64,000 nt of DNA from Strigamia acuminata (GCA_949358305.1 OX442315.1:7652427-7716426); one strand, 5' to 3'; counted from the first letter of the stretch, positions 8,843-21,624 are shown. The notes: a model not told the origin generated them from the sequence alone. Translations and numbers: made by a program.

Positions 8843-11800
8843 AAGGAAATGTGTCTGGAATTAGAAAGAAGTAATCTTAGACTCTCAAGCCTAATGCAAA
8901 AATATGAGAATCTTCTTAACCAAAGAGAAAGCTGTCTAAAAAGAATACCACTTGCACAACCAATTGTTCTACAAGATAAATGCAACAGTGCAGCTACAGT
9001 CAGTACACAAACTGAAGAAATGTAAGCAAAACTAAAAGAATTCCTCCAGAATAAAGTGAATGCTTATAAAGCAATCCCTGCACCCAGAATACTGACTTCC
9101 CATTCAATCAATCACTGTTGCCATGGAGATGTGGATCAATTGAGGTTCAGTTTGAAAACTATGCGGGAGACTTTATCATCTCTGGAGCAAAGTTTGGGCC
9201 AGTCTGACAATGAGCAGAAAATTTTAATTAAACAGCTCCGGAAACTAAAAGCCCGAAATCAATTGCTCACGTGCCAGCTGCAAATGTACTGTCCGGGCTT
9301 TGATGACCTGCAAGTGGCTCGAATGGGCGGTGGAGCAAATGGAAGCATCAATTTTAATAAGGTATGTTGAAACCCTGCATTAAATTTAATTACTGGTATG
9401 CAGTACATCAATATTCAGTATGATGGATACTAGTTAATTTTTATTTCCTGCAATTTTTTTCTGCACTGGTAAGTGATAATAAACTGGAAGGATAGTATGA
9501 AATTATTTATGGTGATTTTTAATGCACATTTTATTTGGTGTGCACGGTCAATAAATTGCCCATGTAATGTTTCTGAGACATGGTTGAAGCAGTTTGAAAA
9601 GATAAACCCAGTTGTAAAATTAGTTTATTTGGGTTAAGTTAAAATAGTGGGACAAAAAAATTAATTTAGTGATAGTCAGTTAGTGGAAGAGTTAGTTTTT
9701 TTAAAGTGGGAATCCAAGGAAATTTAGTGGGTTAATAAATGGGACCCGCAGATTATCCATTACCCTAACCTTTAATTTTGGTTTTAAGTTATTTCTTTTT
9801 CTTGAAAAAAAATTTAGCAAATATTTTATGTTACTTCAGTCGAACCTCGTTATAACGAACTGCAATGTAACAAATTTTTTGTTATAGTGAATACTTAAAA
9901 ATGGCTTGGTTGGTTGGTTGACCATAGAACACCATGTTAAAAAAATTGATACCACGGGCTTTTGTTACAACAAATTGGTTTTTTGGGTTCCTTGCGATTC
10001 GTTATAACGAGGTTTGATAGTATTTTCAATTAAATTGGGCGCCTGCAGGATGACTTGGCTTGCTGGAAAGCCACACTTTTAATAAAACTTGTTTCATAAG
10101 AAATTCATTTTAATTTAATTTAATTTTAATTTGTTTTTAGAATTTACAACCTCTAAGTCTTCATTTGTTTTAATTTTCACAGTAAAAAAAAAGAGTACTG
10201 TAGGAACATGATCTCACATTAGTATAGGATTTCTCAACTGTTGGTTGCAAAATAGTTGATGTTGCAGCTGGCAACGACAGGTGCAGAAGCAATTTTGTTT
10301 AGCTACTAATTAGGCTATTCAATATTCAGTGACAACATCAATAAAAAAATCCTCTCGGTAGCTATTTATATTTTAGTTGTGACTGGATAGGACGTTGATT
10401 AATTAATTTTACGGTATGTCTCTTGGCAAGCTTTCAGTAAATAAATTGTAACAGCTTGCCTATTCTAAAGGCTAGTTCACATTCATGCGTTGTTGCATCA
10501 GCTTCAACGCGCAAGCATGAAGTTGAAATATTTGGATTCGATTTAAAGACCCCCCTTTTATGACTCATTTTCCCCCGAAATTGATTTTAATTTTCCCCCA
10601 GGCAAAATCCTCCCAAATAAACTAAATAATAAAAATAATAAAATAAAAATAAAAATAATGTTGCTCTCCCCCATCCCATTTTACCCCCAACACTTTCGAA
10701 TGTCCTCCCAACACTTAGGAATGTACCCCCATCATTCTAACTGTGTACACAATGCCCGCTTCGCTTTTGATGGTCGTCCGCGCTTTCGTTTTTGACCAAT
10801 GGGAATAGTTACATGTTCACGTTCACGGACAATCCTACTCGGTTTCGACCGCTTCCAATTGTAGCCGTCCGTGTAATGCTGCAAAGACACAGACGGCGTT
10901 ACAGCAAACTTCTTGACATTGACCGATTCGAAGTTCCTATCCAATGACCAACATCTCACCAATTCTTTTAGTTTAACAATGAAGGTGTCAATGGGTAGTC
11001 TCTCCCGTAATGTCTCATGTGTTTTGATGATGTTGTTTGTCGCCCCTTAGAAATGGCCAGTGTGCCAGCCAATGAAGTGTTCTAAGTATTCATCAATAGG
11101 GCACGTTCGGGAAACGTTGGGGTACATTCGTAAATGTTGGGGGTACATTTGTAAATGTTGGGGGTACATTCGTAAGTGTTGGGGGCAGTCTGCTAACAAA
11201 TGGGGCTAAATTGGTTGGGGGGATCGCCAATATTAGGCGAAAGTATTGTTAGGGGGTACTTGATTTTAATTGGGGGAAATTGAAATCAATTTAGGGGGGG
11301 GGCAATGAGTCACAAATGGAGGAAATAATTTGTCACCGAAATATTTCAACTTCATACGTCGTGCGTTAACCTTCCCATAGCCAAGCGTGGTTACAACACG
11401 TTGCTAGCTGTGGTCGGTCAAATCGGCCTTCTTTTAAAATGCTTGTGCGCAGGTGCAGAATCTTATTTTTCCAGGTGCAATCGCATTTTTCTGGTTTGGG
11501 CACATTAAAACATGTGCTGAGGCCAGGAAAAATGTAATTGCACCTGGAAAATCAAGATTCTGCACATGCGCAGAAGCGTTTCAATGTACCGCCTAGTACT
11601 AAAAAGTGGCAAAATAGTGTACAGCGCTCACGTAATGGTGTTTTATGTTGTAAATTTTCTTCCTATTATTAGTTTAACTTATTCATAATCAAAAAAATGT
11701 TAGAACTTAGTTATTATAAATTTAGAAAAAATATTTTTGGAGGAATTTAAAGCTGGTCCCCTAAATTAATTTTCAGGAAAAAAAGAGTTACAGCTATTTT

Positions 11801-14800
11801 ACTACTTTTGTTTTTTTTCTGACCCCACCATGGCTGTTAATAATGCACGAAATCACAAGATGCTTCGGACAACGTGTGTTGGTGAAGCAGCTTGGGTGCG
11901 CTAACGCATGCGTTAACGCCAGGCTTTACACCATGTCTTTGTTTTTGAGTTACGCTAACTTTATCGTACAAAAAGTCCATATCTCAAAATGCGTCGTTTG
12001 AGGTTTCTAACATGGTTTCCTGAGAGTCACCGATGGCATGCCATATATCTTTTAATTGTTTGTGGGTCTCTATTGCACGCCGGGAAAAAAATACTTTTGC
12101 AAATAGTGCATGGATGCACAATTATAAGATTTTGGGTATCTTGATATCTTGATATTTTTCTTATTATAGATCCAACTTGCAATCTTGCATCAGGATACAT
12201 CACCCCATTAATTAAATGGCTACTGAGATTAAAAATATTTTTTGAAGTTGAAATTGTGAACAATTTTTATGCTAATTTGTTCTTTCAGCACTTACATTCA
12301 TGTAATAGTGATGGAAAGCTACTATCTATCTTATATAACATGTTAGTTCATTATATATTTTTACTGCAGTTTTATCATGTGGCTTGAGAGAAGTGAGTTT
12401 AGTCTATTACTAGTTTTGTGGGAGGAAGGTAGTGTGGTTGCCAAAAATAAATTTTTAGGACGAGTCTATTACAGTTTGTTGCTGAAGTGAAGTAAAAAAA
12501 AGATTATAGTTACAAGGAAGTCTAATATAGGAAATATAATTGCAATAATTAACCAAAAAAAATACTAATTAGAAAATTTACAGGAAAAGTATAAAGTCAT
12601 AAGTAAATTTATAAATTTGTGTACAGTCGAGCCTCGTTATAACGAATCACAAGGGATGCGAGAAATCGGTTTATTTTTACGAAACTTCGTTATCTCAATT
12701 TAAACCCCAGTATGGTAGAGCACATAAAAAGTGCACTTTTGCACTAAAAAGTGCATTTCTGCACATAAAAAGGCCATTTCTGCATATAAAAAGTGCATTT
12801 CTGCACATAAAAAGTACATTTCTGCACGTATAAAGTCCATTTTGTACCTTAAAATGCATTTTTGACACTTAAAAATTGATTTTGAAGATAAAAAATGCAT
12901 TTTTGCACTATCCAGCCACGTTGTATTGGATGGGCATCCTGCTCTCAATTAGAACATTTATGGATTGATATATGTGCTTTAAATTATACCTTTTTTATGT
13001 TGAAAGCAGGAAATAATTTTTATTTATTTTTCTAATACTTAAATTTCCTACAAACATCATCCCTTCTTCCTACATTTATATTTTAAGGAAATAGCAAGTG
13101 ACAGTTAGAAAATAAATGGACATGTTTTTTCTATTCATGTTATTGATGTTTATTTTTTAATGGCCCATTATTTTCCCTGAAATTGAATTACCGGTATATA
13201 CCACTTATAGTTCTCGTCCATTATTATTCTTTTTTTTCCACATATTATTACCAAAAAAAACTCATGTGATTTGGCACTTCACACACAATGTGTGGGTGGA
13301 GTTTGATAAAAAAAATATTTGACCTTCTCTTTGAAATTCAGTTATTATTGACTGGTGCAGAGGCCAAAACTAATGCTATTTTAGATGTTTTTTGGAAATG
13401 CTAATAGAAAACATTGCAGCTAGCTAATTTGACGAAGAATTTGTTAAAGCGTGCCATTCCTGAGTGCTTTAAACTAGAATATTTGGAGACTGGGGCCCTA
13501 GCCATAAATAAAATCATTTATTTGTTGATGTTATACAAGTTTTGAGGTGAAACAATAGAATCTACGTCAGTGTCCCACTTTATTTTTTCAAAGGAGAAGG
13601 AAATTATTATGTAGTGGTAACCCAGGCAGAAATTTAAAAGATTATGGATAACTTTTCAATGAATTGTGTTGAAAAGCGGAAGTTTTATTATAAGGACATG
13701 ATTGACAAATATTATTTTGTTACTTTGTTACTTGTAATTAAGGTCATATAAAAGTATGACATTTCATCACATTTCTCAGTACAGGAACATCCAACCAACA
13801 GGAAAAGAGTTGTGACACTGCTGGAATATTGCAACCGAAGTACCTATATGTAATCTGTAATTTGTAATCTCAGACCAGGGCTGGACTGGGTACAAATTTA
13901 GTACCGGGAAATCTGGATGGGTCGGGTCACAGAGACAGGCTACGGTGGGCCCGCCATGGGCCACCGGGAAGTTCCCGGTAGCCTGCCGGGCCAGTCCAGC
14001 ACTGAAGATCTTTAATGTCTTTTGACTCTAGGCACCAGCAAACCAAGCACATTCTAGGGCTGGTGCCTTCTAGGGGATAGTAAATGCCATTAATTCTGAA
14101 GTTTAAAATCAAACAATTATCACACTACGTTAAACGTAGCAACGCTAACTATTCTAGACTAATATTCTTTTCAGATCCATCTGTGGTTTAGGCCAGTGTT
14201 TCCCAAAGTTTGTCGCGTTGGTGTCAGGCCATAAATAGATAAATAAAATATTAATGTTGTCGCTGTTGCTTGATTTATCATAATCTTGAAAAACTCCATT
14301 TAATCTCATACTGAATTGTATGAAAATTGGGTTTGTTTTACATAAATGTTACCTACGGTAGGACCTAGTACCATCAAAATTTGACCACAACTTAATACCG
14401 GTCCGCTGCAATACAGTCGAAGCGCATTATAACGATCCGCGATATAACGAATTTCTCGTCATAATGAATAGTTAAAAAATGGCTTGGGTGGTTGGTTGGC
14501 CGGAGAATACCGTGTTAAAAAAATTTGATTTAACGAACTTTCGTCAGAACGAACCGACTTCTCGGGTCCCTTGCGATTCGTTATAACGAGGCTCGACTAT
14601 ACAATCCTGGTCATAAAAATTCTCGCCTCAAGGGCCAGCTCAACGCAGTGCAACCGCACAGGGCGCCAAGACTTATGGGGCACATTAATGCACCTAAAAT
14701 TCACCGATCAGCATTCAAAACAATGAAAAATATGGCACATAAAAAATTGCACAGGGCCCTGACAGACCTGGTGGTGGCAAGGGCAGATCCAGGGGGGGGG

Positions 14801-17800
14801 GGGCATTGCCCTTTCCCTTTGGGACAGCAAACTATAATTTGAATGATTATATTATTATTATATGCCACCCTATTGAACAGTAAAAAAAAAATTTTTTTGT
14901 TGGAAAAAAATTGGATTGTGCGTCCAAAGATGCTGCCCCTAGAAATATGCCGCCTGAGGCGACCGCTTCACTGCCTCACCCCTTGCGCTGACCCTGCAGA
15001 TGACATTCCCAGACCCTATTCTTAAATGGGGGCCACTTGCTATAAGGGGGTGCAGACGTCTAATTCACAGGTGGAAAAACCTCTTCCTAGGAAAGTTCCT
15101 GGATTGCTGAGTTCAATGAGAGTTTCTTTAAAGGTGTGTGAGGTCTTAAACCTATTTGGCTGCCATTATTACATATATAAATACATTTGCATTGAGTATA
15201 TGTGTTTAAAACTTTCTATTTCAATGGGTATCACTTTAGTGTTTTATTAAAAAGAATTAAATGACGATTAAAATACGCAAGTTTTTCCATCGGCTTTTCG
15301 GCTGTTCCCAGCCATCTTCAGTGGTTTGTGTTTAGTGTATATGTCTTTTTTTTTTTTTTACATTGAGTTTTTATGTTGTTTTTTACTTCTAGTAAAATAA
15401 TTGAAGTGGTGTTTTTAATTGGTAGTTGAAATGCAAGAGAAATATTGCTGAAGCTAACGAAGAGAAAACTTATAGTGCAACAAAATCAAGCAAACAGCAG
15501 GAAATGCAAGTTACTGATGACAAACTTTTGATTGAGAACAATGATTCAGAACAAATTGAATTTCTTAAGCATCAAGTTGGTAATAAAATTGACAAGAAAT
15601 ATTTTCAAAAAAAAAAAAAAATACAAATAAATTATCCCATAATACTTTTAGATGATCTGTTAGAAATGGTAGCTAGAAGAGACAGCACCATTTTTCGCCT
15701 GTGTGAAGATGTGATTGCAATAAGAGAATGCAAAGAAACCACAGAAGTAGGCCTACCATTGTATTATCCATAATGAACTGCACAAAACCAAAAACTATAA
15801 CCCTTTAAAGACTTCTTGGAAAAATATTGGCTTTATTGTTTGTCTGTTTCTATGAAAAAACATGAAATCAAAGTCCCAGACAAATAAAAAACAAAACAAA
15901 AACAAATAAACAGTAGAAGAAATACAACACCAAACAATTTCAGTTGAACAAGATAAAGGATGTACAGTAGTCATATTATCCCAACACAATCTCAACTTAC
16001 ATAATCTGTAATTTTATCAAAAAATAAACAAAACAACCCTAAAACAACAGTAAACATGTTTCAACAGCTGTTATACCCACTTTATTTATTCATTCATTTC
16101 ATCAAAAGCCAGACACAACTAACAGAAACACCAAAAAAAGAGAATTTGATTGATTTGTTGGTCTGGAACATAGTGATATGTAAGTATTGATCCCTAGAAC
16201 ATCAGCAGTGTTGGAATTGCTTTCCCCTCCAGTGTCCTTGAGACATCCTGTTTGAATCCTGCTGAAACCAGTCAGAACTGGTTCATGCTTGAAAGAAATG
16301 ATAAAAACCATAAAAATGAAAAACAACCATTTGGAAAGCAGCCAAACATTAAAAAAAAGAAAAAAAACAAAATCCATTTCATTTTATTACATCTAAAACA
16401 CCAGAGAATTACATTTCCCAGTACACATTTTAATCCACTTATTTATTCATTCCACTTTTATTGATCTAGAAGAAATTAAGCCTAGCAGTAAACAGCCACA
16501 GCGAAGCAATGGCCAAAGTACTGGACCAATTAAATGATGCAAACAAAGACTTGTTTGTCCTGTCTGAATGTCTCCATGAAAAAGGTATAAATATTCTCTT
16601 TCTAGGATGTATTTTCACCCCTGGGATTCCAAGTTGAGGTCGTGCAGGAAGAGGAAAGAGGGCAAAGTCATAGCTGAATGACTCAGGCCAAGCCAGGAGC
16701 AACTGATGCATCAACACCACTTTACTTATATTACTTGCACCCAAAACATGTTTTAAAATAGGTCACGCGTGGGGCGCTTGACATTTGGTTCGGTTACGGC
16801 TGAATATACATTTTCTGGGTTTTTATAAAATGTGAAACGTTGGGTTTTTATTTTTTTGTTTTTGTTTGTTTATTTGCAGTTTTTCATGACTCATTTCCTT
16901 TATCCCATTTCCTGGATGTGCTTAAAGTTAAAGCGAGGAGAGAATTGGAAAACGTGAACTTAACGAGAGAGGTAATTCAATTTAACGAGCAAGAAGATGG
17001 AATTTATTTACTCGTGTTCGTTTAATTTCGGAAAAGGGAAACCACCTTTTATGAAATTGGACTGTTCCAGTTGGGGGAAAGATTTAAAATTAATGCTAAT
17101 ACGTGAGTAGGGGCAGGCACGTTGGGACTGACATGACTGATCGATCAACTGTTTGCGATCAAATTAGTCACTTCAGGTTGTCAACTGTTGCTTGGCAACC
17201 TGTAATGAGCTTGAAGCTTGAAGCCGCTTTGGCGCATTCACGGCCCGGATGTTTATTTTTAATGGCAGATAAGGCGAGTCCAGGCGTGATGAATTGATGA
17301 TTCAATAATTTTGTAGTTTTAGTGCATTAAATATTTAATCGGGGCTTGCAAGTGTGTTATTATTAAAGATAAGTGTATTAAATATGATTTATAGGAAGTT
17401 TAATGATTGGTTGTCTGGTTTTTTATGTTAGAATTTTTTAAATCCAGACAAAGATGGTCAATAAATCCACTTTTATCTAATTTTTTTTTAAATGTCATGG
17501 AATTTTGTATGCAAAATGCAGATCTTTCAAGATTATCTTTTATTTTTGGCATATTTTGATAAATTACAGTTTTTCCAGCACATGTGGGTTGCATGGAATC
17601 AATAATGTAACATGATTTACACACACTGGTGGAAGTAATCAATAAATCCATGTAAAGATTTTTATTATGATAATAGCAGATATAACAGATGAAAAAAGGA
17701 ACTTTTTGAAATAAACTGTGACAGCACAGTGCAATGCAGGAATTAGTTTTATCCAATTTTTTTTAAATTGTCATTTTGTTTATCAGGTTATTGATCAGTC

Positions 17801-19531
17801 ATGTCAGGAATGAACATGCTTGACCTCTTTCGCAAGAGAGGTCAAATTACCCTGAGGTTGCTGAACTTTTAATCTTTTCCAGAGGAACAATTTACTTTGT
17901 GAAATAAATGCTGCACATCAGCAAAATGAGTGTCTAAGATCAAAGTTGGATGACAGAGATCCTTCTTTGCATGAGGAAGTAAGTGGGTCCATTTAAATTG
18001 GGTATAATAAATATTTAAATCAATTTAATGTATTGGCAGGAAGTCAACTCTTTAATTTATGCATTGAAAGAAGAAATTAAGGATTTAAATGACAGAATAT
18101 CACCTACAAAAGTGAAAAGTATGTCTAGGGTTACAATAAAGTTTTGTATCCCTATCCCTATTGTGTACCATGCATAGGGGGTTCCTGACAAAGTGGTGTG
18201 ACATTTTATGGATTGGGGTTGTCCATTGTGGACAGATGGTCTTGGAACTTTTAGGCAGCCCAATTCACCCTCTGTATAAAATTGAGCACCCATTCACAAC
18301 TAGACTGGAATTTATTCAGCAAATACAGTCAGACCTCGTTATAACGAATTTTTTATATAATTGTTAAAAATGACTTGGTTGGCCAGCCGTAGAACACCAT
18401 GTTAAATATTTTCTATATTACGAATTTTAATATAACGAATTATTCGTTCTGGCAAAATTATGTTAGATCAGGACCGGAAAACCATGGGGGCTCCTGATTA
18501 CGGACTTAATGTGTCTTATGGGTTATCTGTCAGTGAGTATAAGATATGTTTTATACAGAGAGTCATCTGTATAGGGCTGGACTGGGAACAAATTTAGTAC
18601 CTCGAAATCTGGATAGGTCGGGCCACGGGAAATGAAACCAATTTCACAACGTCACGGGCCACCGAGAAATTCCCAGTATCCTGCTGGGCCAGTCCAGCAC
18701 TGTCTGGAGAGTCGTGGGTATCGGTTGCCAGAGCTCCAACCCAAACTGACTATGCCCATCAGTCAAAAGAAAGTACACTCTGAACTGGACACATTTATGG
18801 AGCCGAAGGCCTGGCATGTGTCGAGACCAAACAGCTTACACTGTCCAATAAACTAATATTAGAAATTAGAAAGAACATCGAATAATTTGTCCAATTTTCT
18901 GAATAAGTCCACAAACTCATGCAACCAGGCCCATCTTTACCTTTGGGCTAACTGGGCTGCAGCCCAGGGGCGCCGAGCACAGGGGCTCGATGGGCACAAA
19001 AGGGCGCCGGGCACAGAAAAGTGCTGGGCAAGGGGCGCCTGAGTTTTATTAGCCCAGGGCGCTGAAAAGTGTAAAGACGGCCCTGCATGCAACATACAAG
19101 TTTATTACTCCGTATTTATTTTGAAGGAAATTCACTGGCTGCTGGAAGTGAAGCTGACTTAAGCCAATGGGCTCAGGCAGGATTTAGTGACTCATACACC
19201 GTAAGAGGAAGTCAATCAAGTGAAGTGATTACTTCAGCAGGAAATGCAAAGAGATGCAATTTTAACCATAGAGACAGATCAGGAAGTGGTGAGTTTGACC
19301 AGATACCACAAGTTATTGAAACTTTTTCAATATTCCATTTTAGATGTAGGGAAAAAGAAAACACCAAACTCACATGTTAAAAGGATGGCCCCAATGCCAC
19401 CAAACATGTTTGAACATGGAGACCAGTTGTGCACAGGCAACCATGCTTTGCAAGCATCTTGTGTGAAGCATAAAGTTGCCTCAAAAAAAGATTTCTTTTC
19501 TTGGTGGAGGCACATGAGTCAAGAAAGATAA
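8843..19531 (+). CDS. Coiled-coil protein, multi-exon; in-frame stop in first visible exon
   Basis: Exons inferred from splice sites and frame: 8843-9361, 15426-15746, 16470-16584, 16880-16971, 17883-17978, 18040-18118, 19127-19288 and 19344-19531 (stop TAA). All internal phases agree (0,0,1,0,0,1,1), and the segment from 9026 to the stop sums to exactly 463 codons, which supports one gene. The protein is rich in Glu, Lys, Gln and Leu with heptad-like segments (for example LRFSLKTMRETLSSLEQSL and MAKVLDQLNDANKDLFVLSE), so a coiled-coil scaffold is likely. I do not recognise the family. An in-frame TAA at 9023-9025 splits the first exon; either the true start lies downstream or this allele is broken. 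Upstream exons and start codon are not identified. Intron 1 (9362-15425) is packed with MITEs. Confidence 0.65.
9837..10019. mobile_element. Pogo/Tigger-like MITE
   Basis: It starts CAGTCGAACCTCGTTATAAC and ends with the decayed complement CGTTATAACGAGGTTTGATA. Internal landmarks (TGGCTTGGTTGG, CATAGAACACCATGTTAAA, CCTTGCGATTCG) recur in the copies at 14.41, 18.33 and 26.86 kb. Confidence 0.8.
10505..11368. mobile_element. Mutator-like element remnant with long inverted termini
   Basis: The two ends share inverted segments of about 90 bp: ATGAAGTTGAAATATTT, then GACTCATT, then C-rich blocks around GAAATTGATTTTAATTT. The interior carries the decayed transposase-like frame listed next. Long imperfect terminal repeats plus that frame suggest a Mutator-like (MULE) derivative. 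The superfamily is inferred, not proven. Confidence 0.55.
10732..11047 (-). pseudogene. Transposase C-terminal remnant with AT-hook
   Basis: About 105 codons are open with no credible start. The frame contains TNNIIKTHETLRERLP, a run including CWSLDRNFESVNVKKF and DGYNWKRSKPSR, and near its end the AT-hook core KRKRGRPSKAKRAL. It lies wholly inside the 10.5-11.4 kb inverted-repeat element, so I read it as the degraded 3' end of that transposon's own gene rather than a host gene. Confidence 0.5.
11441..11577. mobile_element. Fold-back MITE (about 54-bp arms)
   Basis: GCTTGTGCGCAGGTGCAGAA at the left pairs with the complement of the right end (GCTTCTGCGCATGTGCAGAA). The pairing continues through TTTCCAGGTGCAAT and TTTTTC/TGG. 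The arms make up nearly the whole 137 bp, leaving a loop of about 30 nt. Confidence 0.75.
12624..12910. repeat. Pogo-like MITE end followed by GTGCAT minisatellite
   Basis: A pogo-like left end (CAGTCGAGCCTCGTTATAAC) after a TA at 12622 runs into a roughly 22-bp imperfect tandem array of AAAAAGTGCATTTCTGCACAT units from about 12719 to 12905. The matching right end of the MITE is not evident. Confidence 0.65.
13876..14004. mobile_element. hAT-like MITE (CAGGGCTGGACTGG family)
   Basis: The ends are CAGGGCTGGACTGG and CCAGTCCAGCACTG with internal landmarks TACCGGGAAATCTGGATGGG and GGGCCACCGGGAA. Related copies lie at 18.57, 20.76, 21.09 and 21.63 kb. No clean target duplication is seen here. 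Confidence 0.75.
14414..14599. mobile_element. Pogo/Tigger-like MITE
   Basis: It runs from CAGTCGAAGCGCATTATAAC to CGTTATAACGAGGCTCGACT with TA on both sides, and shares internal sequence with the 9.84 kb copy. Confidence 0.8.
18326..18445. mobile_element. Truncated pogo/Tigger-like MITE
   Basis: The left end CAGTCAGACCTCGTTATAAC follows a TA. The internal TGACTTGGTTGG and AGAACACCATGTTAAA match the family. The right end decays after TATAACGAATTATTCG. Confidence 0.7.
18572..18702. mobile_element. hAT-like MITE (CAGGGCTGGACTGG family)
   Basis: It has the same termini and interior as the 13.88 kb copy, in the same orientation, with the first bases decayed (TAGGGCTGGACTGG). It lies in the coiled-coil gene's intron before the 19127 exon. 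Confidence 0.7.
18926..19085. mobile_element. hAT MITE with perfect 8-bp target duplication
   Basis: The ends are CAGGCCCATCTTTAC and GTAAAGACGGCCCTG (inverted). The direct repeat CATGCAAC is perfect on both sides (18918-18925, 19086-19093), the hallmark of hAT insertion. The interior is GC-rich (GGGCGCC blocks). It sits 41 bp upstream of the coiled-coil exon at 19127. Confidence 0.9.
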
Positions 19532-19622
19532 TATTTGTTCCAGAAAATGATTTCAGAATTGGTCTACAAAAATAGAACTTGATGCAATAATTTATAATTG
19601 ACATTTGCTGATACATATAATC

Positions 19623-19628
19623 AATAAA
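19623..19628 (+). terminator. Possible polyadenylation signal of the coiled-coil gene
   Basis: AATAAA lies about 90 bp downstream of the stop codon at 19529-19531. It is placed by position and consensus only. Confidence 0.5.
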
Positions 19629-20762
19629 AAAAATTTAATCTGTTTATAATGACTTTTTTTCTTGGATGTTGTCCAATTGTTACATAATAGCCCAGCTGAG
19701 AGAAAATGGAATTTATTGATGACATTTCTGCATTTAAGTTGAAATTTGACCTTAAATTCTTGTAAAAAAAATATTAGCCACAATTCCTATTGATTAACAA
19801 GGACAGAACTACATTGGGACAATAAATAAAAGGTTTATTTTATGTCAGGCTACTCTGTGGCACCAATCTAAATCCAGTCTGTTGGGAGAGCCAATTTTAG
19901 TGGTAAGGGTTGACCTGTGGAGCATTTCAACATTGATTTATAAGTCTGCATGTACTGATTAATTTTCTGTCATTGACTATTAATGCCAGAATCAATATTG
20001 AAGGGGAAGAGAAACCCAACACAAACAGAAACTAGTTTTGTATTAATAAATATGCAATATTTATTTTTATAGTCATATTAGTTTGCCATTTTATATATCC
20101 AGAAACTGTATGGAATTTTCCAGCTGTGACAGAATTTGAAAATTGCACAAGTCAGCTTGCAATTGATGTAATTGGATAAATTAATTTTATGTTGGAATTG
20201 TGCCAATGGTGAGTCATAGAATGGTTTAATGTTTGGCAATCTTCATTTATGTGAAACATGTATAGTCTGAATGTAATCAGCTAAAACAGAAACAGTTATT
20301 CCCCATGGGACCTGGATCTGAAATTGATTTTTGTCTTTTTTTTTCTTTTTCTGGTTTTACTGATCTGCAGACTCTTATTGCTTTTTTAAAGTGGCTGTTG
20401 TATTCTCCTTGACAAGTCAATTTCATTTCAGGCTGGAAATTTCTAGTATTAAATTTTTATTTCTATTAAATTGTAAATATCATCACTGGAAATGGAGTCC
20501 AATTGCCAGAATAAAATCCACAACAATTTTACAGGTAAAACTTTATTAGTGATTAAATGAAAAAAGTGTTAATGTATACTAATTATTTATCTTTAGAATA
20601 TGTTTTGTGGTCAGTGGCCGGGTAGTTTCCTCATGTGAATAATGGTTTTTACATCAGGGAATATTTAATTAGAATAACTAGTTTTTGGGAAATTAAAAAC
20701 CGGGACACCCATTAGCAATACAAAATTGCCCAAAAAATTAGCCGTATGATCCGGAAACAATT
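19629..20762. other. Intergenic stretch with nothing recognisable
   Basis: AT-rich sequence between the coiled-coil gene and a cluster of hAT-like MITEs. I find no exon with splice sites, no structural RNA and no bounded repeat. Confidence 0.5.
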
Positions 20763-20907
20763 CAGGGCTGGACTGGGAAAAAATTTATTGCCGGGAAATC
20801 TGGGTGTCCGGGCCACAATTAATGAAGTCGGGACAGGCCGCGACAGGCCACAGCGGCCACGGGCCACCGGGAAACTCCCGGTAGCTCGCCGGGCCAGTCC
20901 AGCACTG
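20763..20907. mobile_element. hAT-like MITE with near-perfect target duplication
   Basis: CAGGGCTGGACTGG to CCAGTCCAGCACTG, flanked by AAACAATT (20755-20762) and AAACAAAT (20908-20915), which match at 7 of 8 positions. This copy supports the hAT assignment for the whole CAGGGCTGGACTGG family. Confidence 0.8.
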
Positions 20908-21036
20908 AAACAAATCTTCGCGTGCATTTTCTTCTAATGCCAGAATCAGAACTGCAAACTGCCAACGTATTTAGGTTGACGTGTGAAGATTTTAACTCTT
21001 GTCGCACAAATCCAACCAATTAAAGGGCGCATACTT

Positions 21037-21086
21037 GCCGCGACATTATTTACCGCAACAACAGTGTATCGCGACAAGCCGTCCAT
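21037..21086. mobile_element. Fragment of the CGCGAC-type MITE
   Basis: CCGCGACATTATTTACCG and CGCGACAAGCCGTCC match the right half of the 1.9-2.1 kb MITE in reverse orientation. The match stops where the adjoining hAT-like MITE begins, so that element either inserted into it or replaced the rest. Confidence 0.65.
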
Positions 21087-21187
21087 GGCGGGCCCACCGT
21101 GGCCCATCCCTCGCTCGCCGTAGCCTGTCCCAGTGGCCCGACCCATCCAGATTTCCCGGTACTAAATTTGTACCCAGTCCAGCCCTG
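21087..21187. mobile_element. Truncated hAT-like MITE (CAGGGCTGGACTGG family)
   Basis: It is inverted relative to its neighbours: GGCGGGCCCACCGTGGCCCA, then TTCCCGGTACTAAATTTG, ending CCCAGTCCAGCCCTG at 21187. The opposite terminus is missing. Confidence 0.7.
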
Positions 21188-21624
21188 TCACCATGCAAGG
21201 TATTAGTTCTGTCATAACAGAGGTGACAATGCTGGATTCCTGATGGCGCTTAGGTATACACAAGGAGTCCTGGTTGCTATATGATTACGATCTCGGTTAA
21301 TTGATCCTGGTTGTAGATGTTTAAAAGAAATCTTATATACAGTAGGTGGTATTTTTCTTATCTCATTTTGAAGTCCTTTCAACAAACCTCACACTTTTGG
21401 ACTGGCAAATTTCTTGGATATTGTCAAAACGCAGTCGGATTCACAGTTCTTGGCGCCAAGACTGGCTGGAGGTTTTGCGGGGCCTCGGGAAACCTCGTCA
21501 AAAACTTATTAGCGGGACCCCAAAAACCAATGTCTGAGCGAGCCTTGCCAGGACCCAATGGCAAGTTTACATCTGCCGGGTCCCCCTTAGGTACAGGACC
21601 AGCCTGAAGAAAATTGAACCAACC

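Larger units (their letters stand above)
9362..15425. other. Large repeat-filled intron of the coiled-coil gene
   Basis: Apart from the mobile elements listed separately, I see no exon with convincing splice sites in this 6 kb. The boundaries are GTATGT at the 5' end and TTGGTAG at the 3' end. Both flanking exons are phase 0. Confidence 0.6.
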
